DNA of 64,000 nucleotides from Actinomycetota bacterium. GTDB taxonomy: Bacteria; Actinomycetota; Actinomycetes; Nanopelagicales; Nanopelagicaceae. The notes below the pieces were generated by a model. It was given only the letters and a program-made list of their open reading frames with translations. It made no database searches and was not told the origin of the DNA. Positions 19,881 through 31,824 of the stretch are shown one piece after another (positions within the stretch are counted from its first letter, which is position 1; the number at the start of each line of letters is the position of its first letter). The translations under genes were made by a program, and so were the position numbers. The DNA is taken from contig WLJX01000002.1 in NCBI GenBank assembly GCA_009701575.1, forward strand, positions 61,747 through 125,746. Direction: 5' to 3'.

Positions 19881-21628
19881 AAAAGCAAATAATTGGCCTT
19901 CTGCTTTCTGGGCTATTACTTATCAATATAACTTCTACTAGCGCTGCAAGCGCGGAAGATCGGCAACTTCGCAAAATTTTTTCCGGATGGATGACTGACT
20001 ACAGCACATATGGCGACACAACTAAAGGCCAGATTCAGGCAATGGATTACGTAGTCGCACATTCTGAAATGTTCGATCAAGTATTGCCTTTTTGGTACAC
20101 GCTAACTAGTGCAAAAACAATTAAGGATAAGTATGTAACGCAGAATTCAATAGATAAAGCAATTCCAATTTCCACTCTAAAAAGTTTAGGAATCAAGGTA
20201 ATTCCAACTATCACTGATGGCACGGGTGAGGGCGTTCTCTCAAAGATTATGGGAACCGATGCAACCCGGGCTACTTTAATTAACACCATTTCAGAACTTG
20301 TCACCGCCAATAACTTTGATGGAATCGATCTAGATTTCGAGGGTTTTGCCTTTGTAGATAAAATTACAACCTGGCCCACGATTCAACCAAGATGGGTTAA
20401 TTTCGTACGCGAGTTATCAACTACCTTGCACTCACAAAATAAATTATTATCAGTGACAACGCCATATCTGTTGGATCCAATAACCGGCAAGAAAGGTTAT
20501 TACTTCTATGCCTGGCCAGAAATATCTGAATACATAGATCGATTAAATATAATGGCTTATGACTATCATAAATTTGATACTGCAGCAGGGCCGATTGGCC
20601 CGATAAATTGGTTTGAACCATCACTAATTTATGCACTTAAATCAGTTGCACCATGGAAGATTTATATAGGTACTCCAAATTATGGATACAACTGGGTTAC
20701 AAAAGTAACTGGCATCTGCCCAACAAATACTCCTTCTTCTGAAAAGAAGAGTTCTAACGCGGCAATTATTCATCAATTGAAAGCACAAGCAATTTTAGAT
20801 AAGCCAGGTGCTGTTGCAACTTACAATGAAAAATATGGCGAAACTAATGTGCTTTACACCGCAGAATTTAATGGTATTAATTCAGCTGGTGCAACTACTA
20901 GTTGCAAAGTTAGCCACTCAGTTTGGTATGTTGATGCTCGTGGGTATGGCGCAAGAGCCAAACTAGTTGAGAAGTATCGGTTAGGTGGAATTTCAGAGTG
21001 GGAGATTGGGTACGGCGATAATTTAGCAATTGAAGAAGTTAAGAAGGTCGCAATTGCAATGGGACAAGATAAAGTTGTTGGCGATGTAACTACGAGCACA
21101 GAAAATTTACTTTACGGCGAGAGCGTTGCATTCAATGGAAGCTTTAAATTGGCTGATGGGAGGCCACTTTCAAGTGTGCCAGTGTTTATGGAGATCAAGA
21201 GAGCATCGGGTAATTCGCGACGTGCAGTTGGTCAAACAGCGCCGGATGGAACTTTCCAGATAAAAGTCTTGCTCGGTGAATCAACAAATATCTCATTTTC
21301 TACCGATGAAACTTGGGATCGAACTTTGGGTTCAACGCCAGAAAAAATTATTGGAATTTCTAGAGTTGTATCTTGGAGTATTCCTGCATCAATGAAGCAC
21401 GGGGTTGCGTATAAAGTTAATGGGCAAGTACAACCAAAAATTGCTGGGATAAAGGTTATTTTGGATGATGGAATTACTCAGGTGTCAGGAATTACTGCTG
21501 CAGATGGAAAGTTTGAAATTGAAGTAACTCAGACGAAAGTTGGAGTAAGACAATTTAGTATTGTGACTGAAACTGAAGCTGGATTCTTGGGTTCTAAGAG
21601 CGCACCTTCAACGGTATTGGTGCGGTAA
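19877..21628 (+). CDS. Secreted glycoside hydrolase family 18 protein with C-terminal Ig-like repeats
   Basis: Signal peptide; catalytic motif 'FDGIDLDFEGFAF' (DGxDxDxE); beta-rich C-terminal repeats. Confidence 0.88.
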   Translation: MKKQIIGLLLSGLLLINITSTSAASAEDRQLRKIFSGWMTDYSTYGDTTKGQIQAMDYVVAHSEMFDQVLPFWYTLTSAKTIKDKYVTQNSIDKAIPISTLKSLGIKVIPTITDGTGEGVLSKIMGTDATRATLINTISELVTANNFDGIDLDFEGFAFVDKITTWPTIQPRWVNFVRELSTTLHSQNKLLSVTTPYLLDPITGKKGYYFYAWPEISEYIDRLNIMAYDYHKFDTAAGPIGPINWFEPSLIYALKSVAPWKIYIGTPNYGYNWVTKVTGICPTNTPSSEKKSSNAAIIHQLKAQAILDKPGAVATYNEKYGETNVLYTAEFNGINSAGATTSCKVSHSVWYVDARGYGARAKLVEKYRLGGISEWEIGYGDNLAIEEVKKVAIAMGQDKVVGDVTTSTENLLYGESVAFNGSFKLADGRPLSSVPVFMEIKRASGNSRRAVGQTAPDGTFQIKVLLGESTNISFSTDETWDRTLGSTPEKIIGISRVVSWSIPASMKHGVAYKVNGQVQPKIAGIKVILDDGITQVSGITAADGKFEIEVTQTKVGVRQFSIVTETEAGFLGSKSAPSTVLVR

Positions 21629-21634
21629 GTAAAA

Positions 21635-21922
21635 ATGGCGAAGACTCTTACAAAAGATCAAGTAAATATCAGTGAGTTACTTGATCGACCTTGGATAACA
21701 ATAGTTTGGGATGATCCAGTAAATCTGATGAGCTATGTGACACACGTTTTTATCAAACTATTTGGCTTTTCTAAAGAACGTGCACATGAATTGATGATGC
21801 AAGTTCACAACGAGGGGCGGGCAGTTGTATCGACTGGAACCCGCGAGGAAATGGAGCGCGACGTTCAACGCCTTCACGAGCACGGCCTTTGGGCAACACT
21901 TCAACGCGATGACAAAATCTGA
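21635..21922 (+). CDS. clpS: ATP-dependent Clp protease adaptor ClpS
   Basis: '[56 protein letters not shown]'. Confidence 0.96.
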   Translation: MAKTLTKDQVNISELLDRPWITIVWDDPVNLMSYVTHVFIKLFGFSKERAHELMMQVHNEGRAVVSTGTREEMERDVQRLHEHGLWATLQRDDKI

Positions 21923-22473
21923 TGTCGAGCTTTGAGAAAGTTGGCGATGGATTCTCACTTGATTTAACGCTCGATGAGGCGAACATTCTTATAAATTTAG
22001 TAGAACAGCTTTTGGAACTCCTCGGCGAAGGAGATTTCTTCCATCATTATGATTCCAGTGATCCACTTGCTCAGTTATTGGCTATGCCATCGGAAATAGT
22101 TACACCTGATGATCCAGTCTTACTGCGGTTATTACCAAATGCCTATGCCGATCCAGAAGCTGCATCAGATTTCCGCAGGTATACCGAACCACAATTGCGT
22201 GGATCCAAACAGAAGAATTTGCGACTGGTGCGTGAGGAGTTAACGATTTTGGTAGATGAGAACCACGGAGGAATAATTGAAGAATTAAATGCAGATGTCT
22301 GGCTCAAGGCTTTAAATGATTTAAGGATTGCGCTATCTGTTCGCTTAGAAATTGATGAAACAAGTTTTGATAAATTTGAAATGCTGCCTGATGAAGATCC
22401 ACAGAAACCGGTTTATGCAGTTTATTTCTGGTTAGGTTGGTTGCAGGAGAATTTGTTAGGGTTACTCCTATGA
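21922..22473 (+). CDS. DUF2017 family protein
   Basis: Between clpS and mec as in Mycobacterium Rv1332; overlaps both neighbours. Confidence 0.85.
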   Translation: MSSFEKVGDGFSLDLTLDEANILINLVEQLLELLGEGDFFHHYDSSDPLAQLLAMPSEIVTPDDPVLLRLLPNAYADPEAASDFRRYTEPQLRGSKQKNLRLVREELTILVDENHGGIIEELNADVWLKALNDLRIALSVRLEIDETSFDKFEMLPDEDPQKPVYAVYFWLGWLQENLLGLLL

Positions 22474-22898
22474 CTCTTCGCATTACCGCCGCACATGTTG
22501 AGGCAATTCTTGAGCAATCTCGCGCGGAATATCCTGATGAATGTTGTGGCGTAATTCTTGGTCCTGAAGGAAGCGATAGCGCTCAAGTTCTTAAACCAAT
22601 GATCAACGCAGCACACTCACCAACATTCTATGAATTTGATTCCAAGGATTTATTGGCGCTCTACCGTGAAGTTGACGATAACTCCCAGGAAATAGTCGTG
22701 GTTTATCACTCACATACCGAGACTGAGGCTTACCCATCTCGCACTGATATTTCCTATGCATCCGAACCTGGCGCGCACTACGTTCTAGTTTCTACCCGCA
22801 AAGAGATTGCACCTGAGAATGAATTTCGTTCATATCGAATTATTGATGGCGTTGTAACGGAAGAAGATGTTGAAATAGTTACTCGGATTGGCGATTAA
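22470..22898 (+). CDS. mec: M67/JAMM metallopeptidase, Mec-like (CysO-cysteine peptidase); start at ATG 22470, not 22437
   Basis: JAMM motif 'VVVYHSHTETEAYPSRTDISYA'; ATGA overlap with the upstream stop; cysO and cysM downstream. Confidence 0.93.
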   Translation: MTLRITAAHVEAILEQSRAEYPDECCGVILGPEGSDSAQVLKPMINAAHSPTFYEFDSKDLLALYREVDDNSQEIVVVYHSHTETEAYPSRTDISYASEPGAHYVLVSTRKEIAPENEFRSYRIIDGVVTEEDVEIVTRIGD

Positions 22899-22924
22899 GC
22901 CAAGCTTCAAGGATACTTAACCCC

Positions 22925-24168
<1,244 letters not shown>

Positions 24169-24195
24169 CTCTTCACTGAAGGTAGGCTTGGCTTT

Positions 24196-25002
24196 ATGTC
24201 GGCCGCAAATTTATCTAAGAATTCGCCTATTGGTATCTTCGATTCAGGCGTTGGTGGCTTAACCGTTGCGAGATCGATTATCGATCAACTACCCGGTGAA
24301 TCAATTCTTTATGTCGGTGATACTGCTCGCGGTCCTTATGGTCCAAGACCACTTGCTGAAGTTCGAACTTTTGCCCTAGAAATTCTTGATCAATTAGTTG
24401 AAGCCGGTGTTAAAGCGATTGTTATTGCATGCAATACCGCGAGTGCGGCTATGTTGCGGGATGCCCGCGAAAGATATTCAGTTCCAGTCATTGAAGTTAT
24501 CCAACCTGCTGTTCGCAGAGCGGTTTCGGCATCTCGCAGTGGTCACATTGGAGTTATCGGAACAAATGCAACAATTGACTCAGGTGCATATCTAGATGCA
24601 TTTGCCGCAGCACCCCAATTAGAAATTACTTCAGTGGCTTGCCCACTTTTTGTTGAATATGTCGAACGTGGCGAAACTTCTGGCACTGCGATCACCAAAA
24701 TTGCAACAGATTATTTAAAACCTCTTGTCGATAAGAATATTGACACCTTAGTTCTAGGTTGCACCCATTACCCACTGCTTACCGGTGTGATTTCATATGT
24801 TATGGGAAATGAAGTGACTCTCGTTTCAAGCGCGGAAGAAACGGCAAAAGATTTATATCGAGTTCTAGTTGAAAGCGATATGTTGAACACATCTGGAATA
24901 CCAACACACAAATTTGTATCAACTGGAGAGAGTGAAATGTTTAGCAAACTTGCCAGACGTTTCCTTGGTCCAGAAGTTACAAGAGTCGAATCGAGGATTT
25001 AA
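24196..25002 (+). CDS. murI: Glutamate racemase
   Basis: '[17 protein letters not shown]', 'ACNTASAA', '[11 protein letters not shown]'. Confidence 0.98.
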   Translation: MSAANLSKNSPIGIFDSGVGGLTVARSIIDQLPGESILYVGDTARGPYGPRPLAEVRTFALEILDQLVEAGVKAIVIACNTASAAMLRDARERYSVPVIEVIQPAVRRAVSASRSGHIGVIGTNATIDSGAYLDAFAAAPQLEITSVACPLFVEYVERGETSGTAITKIATDYLKPLVDKNIDTLVLGCTHYPLLTGVISYVMGNEVTLVSSAEETAKDLYRVLVESDMLNTSGIPTHKFVSTGESEMFSKLARRFLGPEVTRVESRI

Positions 25003-25749
25003 ATGTCAGCTGATAACTTGAAGAGTGGTTCGAGAATTGATGGTAGAAATGCTGGAGATCTGCGCCAAATTAAATTCACTCGCAATTGGTTAAATAATGC
25101 CGAAGGTTCCGTTCTGGTTGAATTTGGAAATACTCGCGTACTCTGCGTTGCCTCATTTACTCCAGGTGTTCCTCGTTGGTTAGTTGGCAAGGGTGGCGGT
25201 TGGGTAACGAGTGAATATGCAATGTTGCCACGTGCCACACACACTAGATCTGATCGCGAAAGTGTTAAAGGAAAATTAGGCGGACGAACTCAGGAGATTT
25301 CTCGTCTTGTTGGCCGCTCTCTTCGCGCAATTGTTGATACTGCTGCGCTGGGTGAAAATACAATCGTTATCGACTGTGATGTCCTGCAAGCTGATGGTGG
25401 TACTAGAACAGCAGCAATAACAGGTGCTTATGTTGCGCTACAAGATGCAATTACTTGGGCAAAAGGCAAGGGCCATATTCCCGCTTCACGTAATCCAATT
25501 ATCCAAGGTGTATCTGCAGTAAGTGTAGGAATTATTGGTGGGGTACCGATGCTTGACCTCTGTTACGAGGAAGATGTAACCGCTGATACAGATATGAATA
25601 TTGTCTGTACCGCTGATGGAAACTTTGTTGAAGTTCAAGGTACTGCAGAGGGAAAACCATTTGATCGTGCCTTGTTGAATAGCCTTCTTGATTTAGGTGT
25701 TTCTGGATGTAATCAACTTTCAAAATTACAGCAGAGCGCTCTCGCTTAA
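25003..25749 (+). CDS. rph: Ribonuclease PH
   Basis: '[16 protein letters not shown]...[14 protein letters not shown]', '[23 protein letters not shown]'. Confidence 0.98.
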   Translation: MSADNLKSGSRIDGRNAGDLRQIKFTRNWLNNAEGSVLVEFGNTRVLCVASFTPGVPRWLVGKGGGWVTSEYAMLPRATHTRSDRESVKGKLGGRTQEISRLVGRSLRAIVDTAALGENTIVIDCDVLQADGGTRTAAITGAYVALQDAITWAKGKGHIPASRNPIIQGVSAVSVGIIGGVPMLDLCYEEDVTADTDMNIVCTADGNFVEVQGTAEGKPFDRALLNSLLDLGVSGCNQLSKLQQSALA

Positions 25750-25763
25750 GAATGAATTAAGCA

Positions 25764-26378
25764 GTGCGCCAAATCGTTTTAGCAACGCAGAACAAAGGCA
25801 AGATTGCCGAGTTTGAAAGGTTGCTGGCAGAATTCGCGGCAGATATCGAAGTCCTTGGGCTCAAAGATTTTCCGAACATGCCGGATATCGCTGAAACTGG
25901 AAAAACATTTACCGAGAATGCACTTTTAAAGGCTCGTGGTGTTTGTGAATTTACGGGACTCCCAGCGCTTGCTGATGACAGCGGACTGTGTATTGATTTC
26001 TTAAATGGTGATCCAGGTATTTATTCTGCAAGATGGTCAGGGGTTCACGGTGATGATTTGGCAAATATTCAACGTGTTTTGTCGCAATTAGATGGCGTAC
26101 TAGATCAGGCACGTAGTGCACATTTCGTTTGTGAGGTTGCACTGGTGTTCCCATCAACTCACCAATCTGCAAATACCGAGGTGATAGAAAGCGGAAAACT
26201 TGAAGGATTTATCACCCTCGCCCCACGCGGTACTGCTGGTTTTGGCTACGACCCAATATTTCAACCTGCAGGTCAAGCGTTAACGCTGGGCGAATTCGAG
26301 CACGGTGAGAAAGACAAGATTAGTCATCGCGGAATTGCACTTAGAGCCATAACACCACGAATAGGCGTTTTACTCTAG
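25764..26378 (+). CDS. rdgB: XTP/dITP diphosphatase (RdgB/HAM1), GTG start
   Basis: 'QIVLATQNKGKIAEFERLL', 'GLPALADDSGLCIDFLNGDPGIYSARW'. Confidence 0.97.
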   Translation: MRQIVLATQNKGKIAEFERLLAEFAADIEVLGLKDFPNMPDIAETGKTFTENALLKARGVCEFTGLPALADDSGLCIDFLNGDPGIYSARWSGVHGDDLANIQRVLSQLDGVLDQARSAHFVCEVALVFPSTHQSANTEVIESGKLEGFITLAPRGTAGFGYDPIFQPAGQALTLGEFEHGEKDKISHRGIALRAITPRIGVLL

Positions 26379-26465
26379 CTTTTCTTGGTTTTGCAGAGCC
26401 CTGAGGTATCCTTTCGCTATTGAGTTTTCAATCTAACTTTCAATTACAAACCAAGGAGTACTACC

Positions 26466-27269
26466 GTGGCAGTTAAGAAAACCGCAAAGAAGTCAGCAAA
26501 GAAGTCAGCGAAGAAGTCAGCTGCGAAGCGCGTTGTTAAGAAATCTGCTGTTAAGAAGACAGCGAAGAAGTCAGCTGCTAAGCGCGTTGTTAAGAAATCT
26601 GCTGTTAAGAAGACAGCGAAGAAGGCTGTTAAGAAATCGGCAAAGAATTCTGCAAAGCGCTCTTCATCGACTTTTGTAGTCCCAGCGGTTCCGGTTTCAT
26701 CAAGCCGTTCCAACTTCCAGAGCTCTTCTGTGACAAGTCGCCCAGCAAAAACTCCTGGTGCAAGCGTTCCTGCTTCAGGTACAGCAAATAACTCTTCATC
26801 AAAGCGTGTAGTTACTGCTGTTGTTATTGCAGTTGTATTGATTGCGCTATTAGTCGTATCTCGCAATGGTTCAACAACTACAGAGAGTGCCGCACCGGAA
26901 GAAACTACTTCTGTTGAAGCATCTCAAGAACCAACTACTGAGGCAACGGCGGAAGCCACTGAAGCTGCAACTGTTGTAGATGGCGGCGGAAGCGAACCAG
27001 TAGGAATTGTTGCCCAATACACAGCTACAGGCGCAACAATCTTCTGGAAGGCTCCAGCTGACGGAACAGCGGCTGCAAACTACAACGTTGAAATCCGATC
27101 AAATGGTGGGGATTGGAAATTAATTTCAACAGTTCCAGCAACTCAATACTCTTTGGATATTACAAAGAGCGATGCAACAGGTTGGTGCTCATTTAGAGTT
27201 TCAACTGTTCTCGAAGATGGAACTGTAGTTGGCGGAAAAGTTTTCGGACTTCCTGGCCAATACGCTTAA
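26466..27269 (+). CDS. Membrane protein with N-terminal histone-H1-like Lys/Ala repeats, one TM helix and an extracellular FN3-like domain (GTG start)
   Basis: 'VKKTAKKSAKKSAKKSAAKRVVKKSAVKKTAKK...' then 'RVVTAVVIAVVLIALLVVS' TM, then a T/E-rich linker and beta-rich domain. Confidence 0.8.
   Translation: MAVKKTAKKSAKKSAKKSAAKRVVKKSAVKKTAKKSAAKRVVKKSAVKKTAKKAVKKSAKNSAKRSSSTFVVPAVPVSSSRSNFQSSSVTSRPAKTPGASVPASGTANNSSSKRVVTAVVIAVVLIALLVVSRNGSTTTESAAPEETTSVEASQEPTTEATAEATEAATVVDGGGSEPVGIVAQYTATGATIFWKAPADGTAAANYNVEIRSNGGDWKLISTVPATQYSLDITKSDATGWCSFRVSTVLEDGTVVGGKVFGLPGQYA
26517..26624 (+). repeat. Two tandem copies of a 54-bp coding repeat (26517-26570, 26571-26624)
   Basis: tcagctgc(g/t)aagcgcgttgttaagaaatctgctgttaagaagacagcgaagaag twice, one mismatch. 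Confidence 0.95.
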
Positions 27270-27273
27270 AGAT

Positions 27274-29025
27274 TTAATTTACGTTTAACGCATCAAGAAT
27301 TGATGCAACGTAAACATCACTACCAGCTTCAACTAAGTGGACACCATCCGGAGCGAAAAACTCCGGGTGGTTTTCTGCTATCTGGGCCCAATCAACAAGA
27401 GTTGCATTGGAATATTTAGAAACAACTTCGCCAATAATTTTATTATTTCCATCACGCCAAGTTCTCGGAACTGAAGTATTAACCACAATAATTTTTGGTT
27501 GATCCTTTAGTAACTCCATTAACTTGACCATATCCTCGCGAGATACTGAATTGTTGTTACCAACATTAAACACAACTACAGAGGATCCCACCTTAGTTTT
27601 ATCCTCTTCAACAGCCGTTATTAGCTCTTGAATCTGTCGGCCAACTCGCGCATTTATTAGCGCAATATCTTGAGTTGCAGCCAACTTATTGCGGATGCCT
27701 AAAATTACAGAATCTCCCGTAACCCATAACCCAGTGCTATTTTCAGAGAGAACAGTCTGTGGCAACTCAAGTTCGGGCTTAACTTCAACGACAATTGATT
27801 GATCCCGTTGCCAAGCAACGGCAATTGAGCTTCCAGTCAATAGCATCGTGAAAGCAGATACGGTAGCGATAAAAATCCGCTGCCGTTTTTGCATAACCTT
27901 TGTTCGATATTTAATTCCCCTAATCCAATTTTGGACTAGACCTTTTCGGATTGGAATCTCTATTGCTCGAAGTGAGATATCAGCGAGAATCAAAACAAGA
28001 AGAACTCTCGCAATATTCAGCGCAAGTAGTGAGCCAGTTAAATCTGCGCCTGGTCTTGTCACTTGGAATACAACCCAGTGCCACAGGTAAATTCCATAAG
28101 ACCTCTGGCCAATCCAGAGCAAAATTCTTGCGCTCAATATCGGCGAGAAACGCGATGCTGGATGAACGATAGAAATAATAGTTGCGCAACCGAATAGGCC
28201 AGCGAGTGGAAATGCAATTTGATACAAGGTTGCATTTGTTTCATCAATGAATAAGAAGATGCAGAGCAGGCCAACAAACCCAATTACGCCAATACCATCA
28301 ATAAAGTCCTGGGCGCGTTGTGAAATATTTGGAGTTAAATTTCTGGGAATCCAACTAACAGCAAGCGCTGATCCTAGAAATAGCCCAAGGCTGTGAGTAT
28401 CAGTACCGAAATAGATGTGGCTAATTCGACCCGCAGTTGCATTATCTGCCTGTAAGGAAAAGAGAAATAGCGCAGTACCAGAGAAAGTTGCAATCAACAG
28501 CGCAGCTCTTCGAACTACTCGCTTACCAAATCTGCGCCAGATAAAGAGCAGGATTATCGGCCAGATCAAATAAAACTGAAATTCAACCGCTAAAGACCAA
28601 GTATGTTGAAGTAAAGGTGGTCGACCTATCGCCTGGAAATAGTCCTGATGGAGTGCAACTAGATGCCAATTATTTGTACCAGAAAGAACAAAGGGGACAT
28701 CATTTATAAATCTACGAATTGAATCTGGTGCAAAAAGCGCAATTGCAAGTGATGTGACTACTAATAAGACAAGTAATCCCGGAAGCAATCTGCGGACTCG
28801 AGCCGCATAGAATTCTTTGATATCAAGACCATTAGCGCTCTCGATTGAATCCAAAATTAACCTTGTTATTACATATCCAGAGATAACAAAAAACAGATCT
28901 ACTCCAAGAAATCCACCAGGGATCCAATCAATGCCTAAGTGATAGAGAACTACGGCAGTTACAGCAAGTGCACGCAAGCCATCAATGGATGGAATATGTG
29001 TTGTAGAAAGAGATGCCCGCTGCAA
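27274..29025 (-). CDS. Acyltransferase-3 family (OafA/YrhL) with C-terminal SGNH-like domain
   Basis: 'IPSIDGLRALAVTAVVLYHLG', 'HTWSLAVEFQFYLIWP', C-terminal 'WVTGDSVILGIRNKL...FAPDGVHLVEAG'. Confidence 0.92.
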   Translation of the reverse strand: MQRASLSTTHIPSIDGLRALAVTAVVLYHLGIDWIPGGFLGVDLFFVISGYVITRLILDSIESANGLDIKEFYAARVRRLLPGLLVLLVVTSLAIALFAPDSIRRFINDVPFVLSGTNNWHLVALHQDYFQAIGRPPLLQHTWSLAVEFQFYLIWPIILLFIWRRFGKRVVRRAALLIATFSGTALFLFSLQADNATAGRISHIYFGTDTHSLGLFLGSALAVSWIPRNLTPNISQRAQDFIDGIGVIGFVGLLCIFLFIDETNATLYQIAFPLAGLFGCATIISIVHPASRFSPILSARILLWIGQRSYGIYLWHWVVFQVTRPGADLTGSLLALNIARVLLVLILADISLRAIEIPIRKGLVQNWIRGIKYRTKVMQKRQRIFIATVSAFTMLLTGSSIAVAWQRDQSIVVEVKPELELPQTVLSENSTGLWVTGDSVILGIRNKLAATQDIALINARVGRQIQELITAVEEDKTKVGSSVVVFNVGNNNSVSREDMVKLMELLKDQPKIIVVNTSVPRTWRDGNNKIIGEVVSKYSNATLVDWAQIAENHPEFFAPDGVHLVEAGSDVYVASILDALNVN

Positions 29026-29030
29026 AGTGG

Positions 29031-29843
29031 TTACTTACGTTTTTTGGTTGTGCTCTTCTTTGCCACTTTTTTGACCGGCTTCTTGGCAATCTTCTCTGCA
29101 GGTAAAGCCTCAGACTTTGCAGGTCGGGTATTTTTACGAATAAAAGTCTTTTCAACTGGGCGATTGTTATCATCGATATTGGCATCGATATCACCTTGTA
29201 GTGAAGCCAAGCGTTCGAAAGCCTGCTTTAAGCGAATACGAGTTTCACCAATTGCATGTTCGGCAGCTGTCAAAGATTGAGTCTGTAGGCGATACAACCG
29301 CTCTGATTCAGAGATTGCACTTGTAAGCCATGATCTAAATTCACTAATTTCACCAGTAGCTTCATTAATAATCTTTTCGGCTTCACGTTTAGCGGCAACC
29401 CCAAGTGAATTTGCCTCACGCTTACTTTCAGTCAGAAGATGTTCCGCTTGGCGGAGTGCTTTATCGCGAAATTCTAAAGCCTCAGACTCCGCAGCTTCAA
29501 GATACTTGCGGCCGCGAGATTCGGCTCCAGCCAAGATTGCCTTTGCTTTAACTTCTGAGGAATCTAAGCGTTCTTTCGTAATTCTTGTTGCTTCCGCAAC
29601 AGTCTGCTCAGCAGATGCAAGAGCGCGGGATTCACGTTGTTGTGCAGTTTTAATCAAACTCATCGCTGTTTCACCAGCAAGAATTTCAAACTCTTCTTTA
29701 CTTAAACTAGTTATGTCTCGACGTGAGCGGAGATCGGCTAGTTGAGTTTCTAATTGGCGAATTCGTTCAACTGCATTCTCAGTTGGGGCTGCAACGACTT
29801 CTTCTTTAAAGCCGACCCATGAACGGAATTTCTTCTCAGCCAT
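29031..29843 (-). CDS. DivIVA-like coiled-coil protein with Lys-rich C-terminal tail
   Basis: Long heptad-like region 'SREANSLGVAAKREAEKIINEATGEISEFRSWL', tail 'KKPVKKVAKKSTTKKRK'. Confidence 0.6.
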   Translation of the reverse strand: MAEKKFRSWVGFKEEVVAAPTENAVERIRQLETQLADLRSRRDITSLSKEEFEILAGETAMSLIKTAQQRESRALASAEQTVAEATRITKERLDSSEVKAKAILAGAESRGRKYLEAAESEALEFRDKALRQAEHLLTESKREANSLGVAAKREAEKIINEATGEISEFRSWLTSAISESERLYRLQTQSLTAAEHAIGETRIRLKQAFERLASLQGDIDANIDDNNRPVEKTFIRKNTRPAKSEALPAEKIAKKPVKKVAKKSTTKKRK

Positions 29844-29964
29844 TTTGACTCCTCATGTCTCTCAAAACAATTTCGTAAGGCGGTCAGCCTATAACAGAGG
29901 GCGGGGTGAGTGCCATGAGTGATTTCCCTATCCAGGACACCAGACGTGCGCTTAGAATTGCGAC

Positions 29965-30441
29965 ATGAGCGAAACAATTAAGAATTCACACGAGCTCTTG
30001 GCCGAGTTCATCAAAAATGGCGAGGATTTCATTTCAACCGCAAGATCGGTTAAGGAAGCAGATTTAGCCAAGACACCGATTTCCGGCGAGTGGTCAGCGG
30101 CATTTGTGATTCACCATTTATGCGATGGAGATTTACATTTTGCAACTAGGTACTTAAATAACTTAGCTGAAAATAGTCCAGATATTTTTCCCTTTAATGA
30201 GGACATTTATCCAGATCGAATTAATTATGCAAAGCGCGATCCATTGGCATCTCTTGCCGCAATCGAAGGAATTTTTCAAACAACAAAAAACATTCTTTCA
30301 ATAGTTCCAGAAAGTGGCTGGCTGCGAACTTCAGTTCATGCCGAGCGCGGAGTTATAACTCTTGCCGATATGGTTTCACTAGCCTCTGGACACAGCAAGG
30401 CGCATGCAAATCAATTAAGAACAGTTATTGAGGCACTTTAA
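29965..30441 (+). CDS. DinB-family protein
   Basis: 'SGEWSAAFVIHHLCDGDLHFATRYLN' and 'ASGHSKAHANQLRTVIE' His positions typical of the DinB fold. Confidence 0.8.
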   Translation: MSETIKNSHELLAEFIKNGEDFISTARSVKEADLAKTPISGEWSAAFVIHHLCDGDLHFATRYLNNLAENSPDIFPFNEDIYPDRINYAKRDPLASLAAIEGIFQTTKNILSIVPESGWLRTSVHAERGVITLADMVSLASGHSKAHANQLRTVIEAL

Positions 30442-30458
30442 AAGATTTAACTAAATAC

Positions 30459-30542
30459 TGGTGCGGGAGGCGGGACTTGAACCCGCACGTCCGAAGACAC
30501 AAGTTCCTAAGACTTGCGTGTCTGCCATTTCACCACTCCCGC
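30459..30542 (-). tRNA. tRNA-Leu (anticodon TAG), CCA encoded
   Basis: Reverse complement GCGGGAGTGGTGAAATGGCAGACACGCAAGTCTTAGGAACTTGTGTCTTCGGACGTGCGGGTTCAAGTCCCGCCTCCCGCACCA; long variable arm. Confidence 0.96.
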
Positions 30543-30644
30543 TGGAGAGATGAGAGAAGATTAAGGTAACTTAGGCAAAACCACCAAACTGAGATTAAAT
30601 TAGGGCAGGCAAGAACAGCCTCATTCAATTAATTAGGAGCCGAA

Positions 30645-31796
30645 ATGTCATTAACACCAACCCCAGCAGATAAATTCACATTCGGTCTTTGGACTGTTGG
30701 TTGGCAAGCGCGAGATCCTTTTGGCGATGCAACTCGTGCGCCACTAGATCCAGTTAGAAGCGTTACCGAATTAGCGCAGCGTGGTGCATACGGTGTGACA
30801 TTTCATGATGATGATTTAATTCCATTTGGTTCAAATGATTCTGATCGCAACGCACATATTGCGCGCTTTAAAAAGGCACTTACAGAAACTGGAATGAAAG
30901 TTCCAATGGCAACAACAAATCTATTTAGTCATCCAATATTTAAAGATGGTGCGCTGACTGCTAACGAACGCGATATTCGTCGCTTCGCGATTTCGAAAGT
31001 GATGCGTAATATTGATTTAGCGGCAGAACTCGGCGCCGAAATTTATGTTTGTTGGGGCGGTCGCGAAGGCGCAGAATCTGATGCGGCAAAAGACGGCTAC
31101 GTAGCCCTCGAGCGCTACCGCGAAGGCTTCAATATTCTTGGCCAGTATGTAATTGATAAGGGTTACAACATTAAGTTTGCAATTGAACCAAAGCCAAATG
31201 AGCCACGTGGTGATATTTTCTTGCCAACAATTGGGCATGCTCTAGCATTTATTAACTCTCTTGATCATCCAGAAATGGTTGGCGTTAACCCAGAAGTTGG
31301 CCATGAACAGATGGCGAACCTCAATTTTGTTCACGGCATCGCACAAGCTTTGTTCCATAAGAAGTTATTCCATATTGATCTAAATGGTCAGCACGGTCCA
31401 AAGTTTGATCAAGATTTGGTATTTGGCCATGGTGATTTGAAATCAGCCTTCTTCTTGGTAGATCTTCTAGAGCGCTACAAATATGCAGGACCAAAGCACT
31501 TTGATTACAAGCCAGGTCGCACTGAAGATGATCGTGGTGTCTGGGTTTCTGCAACATCAAATATGCGCACCTACCTCGCACTAAAAGAACGCGCACTGGC
31601 ATTTCGTGCTGACCCACGCGTTAAAGCAGCAATGGAAGATTCTCGAATCAATGAACTTGAAGTTCCAACACTTGCCAAGGGCGAAAGTTGGAAGGATTTA
31701 ACTTCAGTCAATGTTGATGTTGATGGCTTGGCTGCTCGTGGATATCAATACGAGACAATCGACCAATTAGCTATTGAACACTTGATGGGCCTTTAA
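30645..31796 (+). CDS. xylA: Xylose isomerase (actinobacterial type)
   Basis: '[21 protein letters not shown]', '[13 protein letters not shown]', '[23 protein letters not shown]'. Confidence 0.97.
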   Translation: MSLTPTPADKFTFGLWTVGWQARDPFGDATRAPLDPVRSVTELAQRGAYGVTFHDDDLIPFGSNDSDRNAHIARFKKALTETGMKVPMATTNLFSHPIFKDGALTANERDIRRFAISKVMRNIDLAAELGAEIYVCWGGREGAESDAAKDGYVALERYREGFNILGQYVIDKGYNIKFAIEPKPNEPRGDIFLPTIGHALAFINSLDHPEMVGVNPEVGHEQMANLNFVHGIAQALFHKKLFHIDLNGQHGPKFDQDLVFGHGDLKSAFFLVDLLERYKYAGPKHFDYKPGRTEDDRGVWVSATSNMRTYLALKERALAFRADPRVKAAMEDSRINELEVPTLAKGESWKDLTSVNVDVDGLAARGYQYETIDQLAIEHLMGL

Positions 31797-31824
31797 ACTC
31801 ACTTCAACCTGTAAACTTCGTTAG

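Noticed and set aside
26517-26624. Tandem repeats considered as a CRISPR array
   Set aside because: No spacers; the copies are contiguous and in frame within a coding region, and no cas genes are present.
26444-26866. 140-aa minus-strand ORF (FAEFFADFLTAFFAVFLTADF...)
   Set aside because: Exact antisense of the Lys/Ala repeat; its apparent hydrophobic repeats are the complement of AAG/GCT codons.
30459-30644. tRNA-Leu considered as an integration site for a mobile element
   Set aside because: No integrase, no duplicated tRNA 3' end, and core genes (xylA, argS) follow directly.
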